Shown here: piece by piece, positions 41,821-47,968 of the stretch
Layout of the letters: the number at the start of each line of letters is the position of its first letter
Position numbering within the stretch: position 1 is the stretch's first letter
Source: Thermoplasmata archaeon
GTDB lineage: Archaea > Thermoplasmatota > DTKX01 > JAHFTX01
Assembly (NCBI GenBank): GCA_023265395.1
Contig: JAHFTX010000021.1
Location: 1-47,968 of the forward strand
Direction of reading: 5' to 3'
Length of the DNA stretch: 47,968 bases
Made by a program: the position numbers and the translations under genes
Notes under the pieces: generated by a model
Database searches by the model: none
Seen by the model: only the letters and a program-made list of their open reading frames with translations
Told to the model about the DNA's origin: nothing

Positions 41821-43083
41821 GTGCCCATCGCCAAGATGCGGGACCAAGACACCGGCGGCAAGCGGATCCTCGTCCGCCTCGACCTCAACGCCCCCATCGA
41901 CCCCCAGAGCGGGGCCATCACCGACGACAGCCGGTTCCGGGCCCACCTCCCGACCTTGCGGGCGCTCAAGGGCAGCAAGGTCGCGGTGCTGGCCCACCAG
42001 TCGCGGGCGGGCAAGAGGGACTTCCTCTCGTTGCGGCCCCACGCAGCGCTGCTGCAGTCCTTGCTCCCTGACCGGACCGTGCACTTCACCGATGGCCTGG
42101 TCAGTTCCACCGCGCTGTCGGCGATCGATGGGCTGCGCAACGGCGAGATCCTCCTCCTCGAGAACGTCCGCTTCTGGGCCGAGGAGACCGGTCTGCAGGA
42201 AGCGCCCGCGGAGGAGCAGGCCCGCAGCCTGTTGGTGCGGACGCTCGCACCGCACTTCGACCTCTTCGTCAACGATGCCTTCGCCGCAGCGCACCGCGGA
42301 CAGGTCTCCCTGACCGGCTTCCCCTTGGCGCTACCCTCGGTCGCGGGGGAGCTGATGAGTGCAGAGATCGAGGCCCTCGACCATGCCCTCAACGCCCCCG
42401 AGCGGCCGCGGCTGGCGATCCTCGGGGGCGCCAAGGTCGACGACAGCATCGACGTCACAGTCAACCTCACCCTGCGCGGCGGCGTCGACCATGTGCTGAC
42501 CATCGGCGCGGTGGGGAACTTCTTCTTGCAAGCCGCCGGCTGGCACCTGGGGGCGCCTAGCGAGTCCTTCCTGCAGCGAGAAGTCAGTGGTTATAGCGAG
42601 CGACTCGAGCGCGCGGCCCAACTGGTCCGCCTGCCATCGGAGCGACGCAAGATACGACTCCCACGCGACGTCGCCTACGAGCAAGACGGTCAGCGTCACG
42701 AGGTCCTCATCAACAAGCTCCCCATCGAGCGGCCGCTGCTCGACATCGGCCAGGCCACCATCGATCACTACAGCGACCTGATCAAGGGCGCCAAGGTGCT
42801 GCTCCTCAACGGCCCTGCTGGGGTCTACGAGAACCCGCTCTTCGAGAAGGGCACCAAGGAGCTGTTCAGCGCCGTCGTCCGCAGCGGCGCATCGGTGGTC
42901 GCTGGCGGCGGGCATACCTCCGCGGCGCTGGCGCGCTACGGCCTGACGGACAAGGTCGGCTTCGTCAGCAGCGGCGGTGGCGCCACGATGTGTTTCCTCG
43001 CGGGTCGACCGATGCCCGCGCTGCAGCAGCTGCGCGTGAGCGCCGAGCAGTTCGCCTCACGTCTGGCATTCCCCCACCCGTAA
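41821..43083 (+). CDS. pgk: Phosphoglycerate kinase
   Basis: 420 residues, typical length. It starts at GTG 41821, about 27 bases after CCTTTTTTGAG. N-terminal motif R-I-L-V-R-L-D-L-N-A-P-I, then the histidine region L-A-H-Q-S-R-A-G, E-N-V-R-F, F-V-N-D-A-F-A-A-A-H-R, the G-G-A-K-V-D-D-S-I hinge, and late L-N-G-P-A-G-V-Y-E and G-G-G-H-T-S motifs. It converts 1,3-bisphosphoglycerate and ADP to 3-phosphoglycerate and ATP, and acts reversibly with GAPDH (gap, 34217). The gene ends just before an inverted repeat and tRNA-Thr. Confidence 0.96.
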   Translation: MPIAKMRDQDTGGKRILVRLDLNAPIDPQSGAITDDSRFRAHLPTLRALKGSKVAVLAHQSRAGKRDFLSLRPHAALLQSLLPDRTVHFTDGLVSSTALSAIDGLRNGEILLLENVRFWAEETGLQEAPAEEQARSLLVRTLAPHFDLFVNDAFAAAHRGQVSLTGFPLALPSVAGELMSAEIEALDHALNAPERPRLAILGGAKVDDSIDVTVNLTLRGGVDHVLTIGAVGNFFLQAAGWHLGAPSESFLQREVSGYSERLERAAQLVRLPSERRKIRLPRDVAYEQDGQRHEVLINKLPIERPLLDIGQATIDHYSDLIKGAKVLLLNGPAGVYENPLFEKGTKELFSAVVRSGASVVAGGGHTSAALARYGLTDKVGFVSSGGGATMCFLAGRPMPALQQLRVSAEQFASRLAFPHP

Positions 43084-43087
43084 CCTC

Positions 43088-43107
43088 ACCGACACCCTTT
43101 TGTCGGT
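43088..43107 (+). terminator. Inverted repeat after pgk
   Basis: ACCGACA and TGTCGGT (7 pairs) with the loop CCCTTT, 5 bases after the pgk stop and 38 bases before tRNA-Thr. It may end the pgk message or shape tRNA processing. The T-run in the loop could alternatively be part of the tRNA promoter. Confidence 0.45.
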
Positions 43108-43145
43108 ACCGACGCTGGCCGGGGCAGCGCACCGCGCGCCACGAT

Positions 43146-43218
43146 GCCACCTTAGCTCAGTTGGTAGAGCACCTGATTCGTAATCAGGAGGTCGAGGGTT
43201 CAATCCCCTCAGGTGGCT
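43146..43218 (+). tRNA. tRNA-Thr (anticodon CGT)
   Basis: A complete cloverleaf can be drawn. The acceptor stem is GCCACCT with AGGTGGC, the D-arm GCTC/GAGC, the anticodon stem CCTGA/TCAGG with loop TTCGTAA (anticodon 43179-43181, reading ACG for Thr), the variable region 5 bases, and the T-arm GAGGG/CCCTC with loop TTCAATC. The discriminator is T. CCA is not encoded, as in most archaeal tRNA genes, and there is no intron. The minus-strand membrane protein gene ends inside this tRNA. Confidence 0.97.
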
Positions 43219-44083
43219 TGGGCTCCTCTGACAGGACCCACGACGGGAGCCGCTGCTCGATTCCCCCACGCAGGGGTGCGACGACAAAGAGCGCGAAGAT
43301 CGGGGCCGCCTCGATGTGGTTGAACAATCCCGGCAACGCGATCGCCGCGAGCAGGCCTGCACTGATGAGCTTGGCGAGCGGAGTCCGCGGCGAGGTCGCC
43401 GGGTCGGTGATCATGAAGAAGGCGAACGCCATCTGGAGCGGGCTCAGCGCCAGGACCAGCAGCACCATGGGGGTGATGTCGAGCAGGAGCGCCGTTATCA
43501 CTGCGGTGGAGCTGCACAGGACCAGGTAGGCCAAGGCCAGATCCAGCCGCTCTACCCGCCACGTCGCCATCGTCCCAAAGAGCACCATCAGGCCGATGAT
43601 CCAGGGAGCGCTCCCCCAAGCGTTGATCCCGATCGCGACCTCCAGACCGCCCGCTCTGTCCAGCGCCGTCAAGCCCAGCAACGTCGCCATGGCGAAGTTG
43701 TTGGGGTTCCACAGGTGGTGCTCGCCGATCCGGAGCAGGTGTTTGGACCACACCAGCAGCAGGGGAGCGACTGCCCACACCGCTGGGGCGTGGGCCTCGA
43801 TGATCATCGACATCCCCACCGTCGCGAGCATGCTCGCCCAGGGCATGCGCCAGCTGCCATAGCGCGCCCGCGAGAGCATCGCGTCCAAGCTGCCAGCCAG
43901 GACGACTGCGGCCACGATGTGGCGCAGGTCGTTGGGGAAGGGGACCGTCAGGAGGGCGACGCTCAGCAGGATGGTCTGGTTGCGCAACTGCAACGCCGTC
44001 GGAGGGCTGTTGGCCAACGCACGGCGAAGCCGTTTCACCGCTGAGGGACGCCGGCGCTTCCGGTTGGGGCGGGTCGGGGCCAC
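43184..44083 (-). CDS. RnfD/NqrB-like (UnbU-type) integral membrane protein
   Basis: 299 residues from GTG 44083, with a GAGG site before it; an in-frame ATG at 44170 would overlap the LSm gene. A basic N-terminus is followed by about eight to ten membrane helices. The motif H-H-L-W-N-P-N-N-F-A and the late F-F-M-I-T-D-P-A-T-S-P are typical of the RnfD/NqrB/UnbU group, where a nearby Thr can carry covalent FMN. No other Rnf subunit is present, so it is not a standard Rnf complex; a stand-alone flavin or electron-transfer role is possible. The last 11 residues are encoded antisense inside tRNA-Thr, ending with the tRNA-derived P-E-G-I-E-P-S-T-S. Confidence 0.75.
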   Translation of the reverse strand: MAPTRPNRKRRRPSAVKRLRRALANSPPTALQLRNQTILLSVALLTVPFPNDLRHIVAAVVLAGSLDAMLSRARYGSWRMPWASMLATVGMSMIIEAHAPAVWAVAPLLLVWSKHLLRIGEHHLWNPNNFAMATLLGLTALDRAGGLEVAIGINAWGSAPWIIGLMVLFGTMATWRVERLDLALAYLVLCSSTAVITALLLDITPMVLLVLALSPLQMAFAFFMITDPATSPRTPLAKLISAGLLAAIALPGLFNHIEAAPIFALFVVAPLRGGIEQRLPSWVLSEEPKPPEGIEPSTS

Positions 44084-44132
44084 TGTGGGGTCCTCTGTGG
44101 CGCGCCCCGATGTCCCTCGGTCCAGGGGGTCC

Positions 44133-44423
44133 TCAGACCTTGCCGCTGGAGCCGCTGGAGCCGCCCGCACCCACGCGCGGCGCGTCCCAGGGCCACAGGC
44201 GCATCACCTGGGGGACCCGGAGGATCACTTTGCTGTGCAACACCCTCCGCCAGAACATGAACCCCCGCTCATCGACGTCCTGGTTGGCCGTCTCGTAGAC
44301 GTCCTTGAGGACGAGGATCTCATCATCGTAGCGCAGGAGGCGGCCGCGGTAGCCCCGTCCATCGGCCATGATCACGACCAAGTCCTTCTCCTTGAATTCT
44401 GCCAGCTCGGTCATCAGTGACAT
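44133..44423 (-). CDS. LSm (Sm-like) RNA-binding protein
   Basis: 96 residues from ATG 44423; ATG 44414 is an alternative. The Sm1 part is K-D-L-V-V-I-M-A-D-G-R-G-Y-R-G-R-L-L-R-Y-D-D, followed by I-L-V-L-K-D-V, and a shorter Sm2-like end V-I-L-R-V-P-Q-V. A Gly/Ser-rich tail follows. Archaeal LSm proteins form rings that bind U-rich RNA. The insertion between Sm1 and Sm2 (about 20 residues containing F-M-F-W-R-R-V) is longer than in the canonical SmAP1, so this may be an atypical paralog. It lies 49 bases upstream of the RnfD-like gene. Confidence 0.78.
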   Translation of the reverse strand: MSLMTELAEFKEKDLVVIMADGRGYRGRLLRYDDEILVLKDVYETANQDVDERGFMFWRRVLHSKVILRVPQVMRLWPWDAPRVGAGGSSGSSGKV

Positions 44424-44457
44424 CGTCTGTCGGCCTCGGGAGCGCGACCACCATCGA

Positions 44458-44467
44458 GGCAAAAAGC
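44458..44467 (-). promoter_or_regulatory. TATA-like box of the LSm gene
   Basis: Minus strand GCTTTTTGCC, about 40 bases before ATG 44423. It predicts a leader of about 14 bases. Confidence 0.4.
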
Positions 44468-44525
44468 GTATCGGCGTCCCCCGAGGGCGCCGAAGGTGCG
44501 CTCCCTCCTTGCAGGGCGTGGGCGT

Positions 44526-44535
44526 AGGTTTATCG
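44526..44535 (+). promoter_or_regulatory. TATA-like box of the PKD protein gene
   Basis: AGGTTTATCG, about 54 bases before ATG 44585. It resembles the H1-like gene box (AGGTTTATAT). Confidence 0.5.
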
Positions 44536-44584
44536 GCAAGCAGGGGACAGCTTACAGCTGCGGGTCATCACCCCGCATCCGCTC

Positions 44585-47500
44585 ATGTCCTTCCTTCGCG
44601 TGGTAGCCAGCAGCCCCCGCACGATGGCCTGCCTGGCCCTCTGCCTGCTGTTGGCATCCTCGTCCCCGCTGACACTCGCCAGTGCTCCAGATGGACAGGG
44701 GCAGGTCGATGCACCTGCGCAGCTGCCCTTCTCTGCCCTGACGACAGGGCTGCCCTCCGAGATCCCCCGATCATCCCCAACGAGCCGCAGCCTGCCCTAC
44801 GTCAACTACACGGCATCCTCCCCCACCATCGATGGCACGTTCTCGGGCGGCGAGTGGGCCGACGCGGCGACGACTCAGATCGGCATCAGCGGCAACGAGG
44901 TGGTGCTGCTGATGATGTACAACGACACCCATCTGTTCATCGCGGTCGATGCCCTCTCCGACATCACCAACGATGCCACAGCACCGGCCCCCAACGAGAT
45001 CACCAACCCCACTGCCGACTACGTCTTCTTCTCCTTCGACGGTGACGACAGCGGGGACCTCAACTGCCTCGACCCTGTGGACAACTCCTGGCCCGAGGTC
45101 TGGCCACCGACGATGAACAACGGCACCTGCACCGACCGCGGTGCCGCGATCTACCCGATGGAGGGGCGCTGCGGCTGGTGGAACGTCAACACCTACGCCA
45201 ATCCTCCGCAGCCGGTGACCTTCTATGTCAACCTCCAGCCGTGCAACAACGGGCTGGTCGAACCGCTCGACTTCGTCGCCGGCGGATGGGCGGCGCACCG
45301 GCGCTACGAGTACTCCATCCCCTACGGGGGAGCCAATGACCCGTTGCAGCTGAGCGACGGCGACAGCTTCGGCCTCTCCCTGATGGTCAACGACGCCAAG
45401 GAGGCGGCCGCCAGCCAGGTGATCGCGCGCTACCCGCCGACCGCCAACGCGCTGACCCCCTTCGAGGAGCTGACGTTGCGCAGCGCCCCACAGGCCATCA
45501 TCTCCTCTCCGCCGATGGGGAGCACCTACCTGGTGGCAGAGGAGGTCCCCTTCTCCGCCAGCGGCAGCCTCGATCGCAACGCCACGATCGTCGACTACGA
45601 CTGGGACTTCGACGACGGCTACGCCGCCAGCGGGCTGAGCACCACCCACACCTTCAGCGACGCCGGCGAGTTCGACGTCACCCTCACCGTCACCGACGAT
45701 GGGACCCCCAGCCCACTGACCTCGACCATCAACCGCACCGTGCGGATCCTCGAGGACAACGCGCCTCCTTCGATCCTCTCCGCCCTCCCGCCGATCGGAC
45801 CCGCCAGCATCGACGAGGGAGAGACCTTCTCCATCCTCGTCGACTATGACGACGCCAACCTCGATGTCGGCGATTCGGTCAATGGCAGCTGGAGCATCGA
45901 TGGGATCGCCGCCCCCTGGGGAGTGATGGATCCCATCGAGAACAGCGCGACCTTCTCGTTCCAGACGCAGTTCGTCGGCGAGTACTCCGCCGGGGTCTAC
46001 GACGTGTCGCTGACGCTCACCGACGTCTACGACGCCGAGGGACTGGGCAGTGACCTGCACGCCACCACCGTGCACTGGCAACTGACCGTCGAGGATGTCA
46101 ATCGCCAACCGCTGATCGCTTCGGAGAGTCCTGCTTCGGCCGAAGCGGTGTCGATCCCCGAGGATTCGGCAGGCCAGGAGTTTGCGGTCACCGCCACGGA
46201 CCCCGATGGCGACACCCTCTCCTACTCCTGGACCTACGATGGGGTCGGCCAGGCTGCGACCTCGACCTCCTACGTGCTGGTGCCGGACTTCTCGGCTGCG
46301 GGCAGCCACACGCTCTCGGTCCTCATCACCGACAGCGGCTCGCCCCACCGCACCACCTCGGTCGACTGGATGGTGACCATCACCGACATCAATCGCGTCC
46401 CGACCCTTGGTGCGCTGAGCCCCGACCAGAGCGCCGTGACCCTCGACGAAGGCGTCGCCCAGGAGTTCTCGATCGACCCCATCGATGCCGATGGGGATGG
46501 CATCTCGATCCTGTGGATGGTCGATGGGGAGGCCGTCGGTGAGCCGGACGTGACGCACTTCACCTACGCTCCCGACTTCGACCTCTTGGACGACCCTGGG
46601 ACCAAGGCGGTCAAGGTCAAGGTCGAGGTCACGGACACGGGGGCGTTCCCCCTCAAGGCCACCCACCAGTGGGATGTGACGGTCCGCGACGTCGACCGCC
46701 CACCGGTCATCGGCACCCTCCTGCCGGCCACCGGGACCTCCGTCCCTGTCAACGGTCGCGTCAGCTTCGATGCCTCCTCCGCCACCGACCCCGATGGTGA
46801 CCTGATCACCTATGTCTGGGACCTTGGCGACGGGGAGCTCAAGTCCACCTCCAAGATGACCCACCAGTACGCCACGGTGGGGACCAAGGAGGTCCTGCTG
46901 ACCATCTCTGCCGACCACGGTGGTGTGTCCCAGACCGATCATCGCCGGCTGACGATCGAGGTGACCGCCGCACAACTGCGGCTGGTCAGCCTGCGCTACG
47001 AGGCCACGACCCCCGTCACGGTCGGCGCGAGCGTGACCCTCATCGCCGTCGTCGAGAACAACGGGACCCTCGATGCGGCCGAGGGGATCGTGGCCTTCGA
47101 GGCCGGCCCGCGCACGATCGGGGTGCGGCCGCTAGGGCGGACGTTGCCCGCAGGCGAGACCGTCGAGGTGCGGATCGCGTGGCAGGCCTCCGCGGGAGAA
47201 TTCTCCTTCCGTGCCCATCTCGAGTCGATTGCCGCCGAAGGGTACGTGGTCGACCTGACCGAAGTGACCACCCAGCCGCTGGTGGTCCCCAAGAAGGACT
47301 CGCACACAGAGACGGCGGGTCCTGGGCTCTCGGCGGCTTTGGCCATCGGCCTGGTGGTGGCGCTGGCGCTCGTCGCCGTGATCGCGCTCATCGCGATGCG
47401 TCGCCGTTCGGGTCGAGCGACACCCCCACCCCCGCCTCCGCCGGGGTACGGGGGCAGCCCCTATGGCAAGGGATCGCTGGCCCCGCCGCCACCAGCCCCC

Positions 47501-47854
47501 TCTGCATCGATCCCGCCGCCCCCACCGCCGGGACTTCGGGGCAGCGCACCAGCCCCTGCGACCTCCACCGCCTCCTCGTGGTCATCGCCTCCGAGCACGG
47601 GTGCCACCGCCCCTGCAGGCTGGTCCTCTCCGCCGGCGACCGGTCAGGTGGCCGATGCCGCCCCGCCGGTGCCATCCCCGGTCGAAGCTCCCTCTCCACC
47701 CACCGAGGAGGCATTGGTCAGCGATGCCACGCCCGCGGCACCTGCTGAGGAGCAGCAGAGCGCCGTCAGCGGCCTGCTCTGCCCCCACTGCAACGAGGAC
47801 ATCGAAGCGGACTGGAAGCTCTGTCCCTTCTGCGACGGTGCGCTCGGCACCTAG
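44585..47854 (+). CDS. Large PKD-repeat surface protein with transmembrane helix and cytoplasmic zinc ribbon
   Basis: 1089 residues. Signal peptide at about 1-33. A CBM9-like domain spans about 70-300 (T-I-D-G-T-F-S-G-G-E-W ... D-T-H-L-F-I-A-V). Several PKD or cadherin-like units of about 90-105 residues follow, between about 305 and 800 (W-D-F-D-D-G, D-P-D-G-D, W-D-L-G-D-G-E motifs), then a CARDB-type domain, a membrane helix at about 915-940 and a Pro/Ser-rich tail of about 120 residues. The final zinc ribbon has C1066, C1069, C1080 and C1083. The outside part is suited to glycan or protein binding and the inside ribbon to signalling or assembly. The TATA-like box is at 44526-44535, so there is a leader of about 28 bases. 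Confidence 0.88.
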   Translation: MSFLRVVASSPRTMACLALCLLLASSSPLTLASAPDGQGQVDAPAQLPFSALTTGLPSEIPRSSPTSRSLPYVNYTASSPTIDGTFSGGEWADAATTQIGISGNEVVLLMMYNDTHLFIAVDALSDITNDATAPAPNEITNPTADYVFFSFDGDDSGDLNCLDPVDNSWPEVWPPTMNNGTCTDRGAAIYPMEGRCGWWNVNTYANPPQPVTFYVNLQPCNNGLVEPLDFVAGGWAAHRRYEYSIPYGGANDPLQLSDGDSFGLSLMVNDAKEAAASQVIARYPPTANALTPFEELTLRSAPQAIISSPPMGSTYLVAEEVPFSASGSLDRNATIVDYDWDFDDGYAASGLSTTHTFSDAGEFDVTLTVTDDGTPSPLTSTINRTVRILEDNAPPSILSALPPIGPASIDEGETFSILVDYDDANLDVGDSVNGSWSIDGIAAPWGVMDPIENSATFSFQTQFVGEYSAGVYDVSLTLTDVYDAEGLGSDLHATTVHWQLTVEDVNRQPLIASESPASAEAVSIPEDSAGQEFAVTATDPDGDTLSYSWTYDGVGQAATSTSYVLVPDFSAAGSHTLSVLITDSGSPHRTTSVDWMVTITDINRVPTLGALSPDQSAVTLDEGVAQEFSIDPIDADGDGISILWMVDGEAVGEPDVTHFTYAPDFDLLDDPGTKAVKVKVEVTDTGAFPLKATHQWDVTVRDVDRPPVIGTLLPATGTSVPVNGRVSFDASSATDPDGDLITYVWDLGDGELKSTSKMTHQYATVGTKEVLLTISADHGGVSQTDHRRLTIEVTAAQLRLVSLRYEATTPVTVGASVTLIAVVENNGTLDAAEGIVAFEAGPRTIGVRPLGRTLPAGETVEVRIAWQASAGEFSFRAHLESIAAEGYVVDLTEVTTQPLVVPKKDSHTETAGPGLSAALAIGLVVALALVAVIALIAMRRRSGRATPPPPPPPGYGGSPYGKGSLAPPPPAPSASIPPPPPPGLRGSAPAPATSTASSWSSPPSTGATAPAGWSSPPATGQVADAAPPVPSPVEAPSPPTEEALVSDATPAAPAEEQQSAVSGLLCPHCNEDIEADWKLCPFCDGALGT

Positions 47855-47968
47855 GCGCGCCCGTCGCGCCCCTGCAACAGCGCCAGCACCTCGGCCTGCG
47901 GCACCACGCCCTCGCGAGCACCGCGCTGCTTGACCGCCGCCACCACGGCCGCGAGACGCTCCTCGCTG
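47851..47968 (-). CDS. C-terminal fragment of an unknown gene
   Basis: The open frame enters from the right edge and ends at TAG 47851-47853, leaving 38 residues. It is helical (E-E-R-L-A-A-V-V-A-A-V-K-Q-R-G-A-R-E-G, then V-V-P-Q-A-E-V-L-A-L-L-Q), like the first helices of a winged-helix domain, but too little is present to name it. It overlaps the stop of the PKD protein gene in the sequence CTAG, the same arrangement as at 34217-34220. Confidence 0.6.
   Translation of the reverse strand, partial: SEERLAAVVAAVKQRGAREGVVPQAEVLALLQGRDGRA

Noticed and set aside
44771-46975. Minus-strand open frame of 734 codons
   Set aside because: Antisense to PKD repeats with clear domain motifs. The Gly/Val/Asp/Arg composition is typical of a shadow.
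1-47968. CRISPR arrays, insertion sequences, integrases, prophage
   Set aside because: No regularly spaced direct repeats, transposase motifs, long terminal inverted repeats or phage genes were seen.

Overview
The window reads as a stretch of a GC-rich archaeal chromosome, most likely a euryarchaeon of the Thermoplasmatota (possibly the marine Poseidoniia or a relative). Archaeal markers are a membrane-anchored LonB protease, type II GAPDH, archaeal PRPP synthetase, archaeal NMN adenylyltransferase, archaeal Elp3, a DRG-type TGS GTPase, an LSm protein, an HVO_0476-type zinc finger, a PAC2 protein, the two-subunit aconitase-X-type phosphomevalonate dehydratase, and TATA/BRE-like boxes placed for leaderless transcription. 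The Thermoplasmatota placement is an inference from gene content and from the zinc-ribbon-tailed PKD/CARDB membrane proteins. No 16S rRNA gene is present to confirm it. I see no rRNA, insertion sequence, integrase, CRISPR array or phage module. The window looks like core chromosome with dense, short-spaced genes.

Layout. 1-2110: biotin genes (a possible bioW tail, bioF, bioD). 2121-5588 (minus): a zinc-ribbon membrane protein, a GT2 glycosyltransferase, a small PH-like membrane protein and a small unknown. 5734-9530 (plus): both subunits of phosphomevalonate dehydratase for isoprenoid lipids, then a coiled-coil protein and an eight-repeat helical solenoid. 9551-12755: beta-CASP nuclease, SRPBCC protein and a radical SAM protein. 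12759-19864 (minus): PEP synthase, HVO_0476 zinc finger, a tiny H1-like lysine-rich protein, DRG GTPase, a Cys/His mini-protein and Elp3. 19911-24680: two tandem small-multidrug-export-type paralogs, a TctA-like permease, a zinc-ribbon protein and a PAC2 protein. 24833-29742: a 1285-residue secreted repeat protein, a single-pass membrane protein and a cupin. 29779-33480: NMN adenylyltransferase, LonB and PRPP synthetase. 33537-35248: an unknown and GAPDH. 35307-40277 (minus): MoxR-type ATPase, VWA protein, Ras-like GTPase and a PAS/four-cysteine protein. 40565-43218: ketopantoate reductase, a 57-residue mini-gene, phosphoglycerate kinase and tRNA-Thr(CGT). 43184-47968: an RnfD/UnbU-like membrane protein, LSm, a large PKD surface protein with a cytoplasmic zinc ribbon, and a truncated gene at the edge.

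How the genes work together. PEP synthase, PGK and type II GAPDH make up part of the Embden-Meyerhof/gluconeogenic route. PRPP synthetase, NMN adenylyltransferase, ketopantoate reductase and BioF/BioD are cofactor and nucleotide functions. Elp3, LSm, beta-CASP nuclease, DRG and tRNA-Thr are RNA and translation functions. LonB and PAC2 belong to protein quality control. The least ordinary parts are the MoxR-VWA-Ras-PAS/Cys block (35307-40277), the eight-repeat solenoid downstream of the dehydratase, the giant secreted repeat protein, the surface proteins with zinc ribbons inside the cell, the H1-like mini-protein, the apparent non-AUG start of PEP synthase and a gene whose last codons lie antisense in tRNA-Thr. 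Many start codons here were chosen because a GCAAAGG/TATA-like box sits about 35-38 bases upstream, as expected for leaderless mRNAs.
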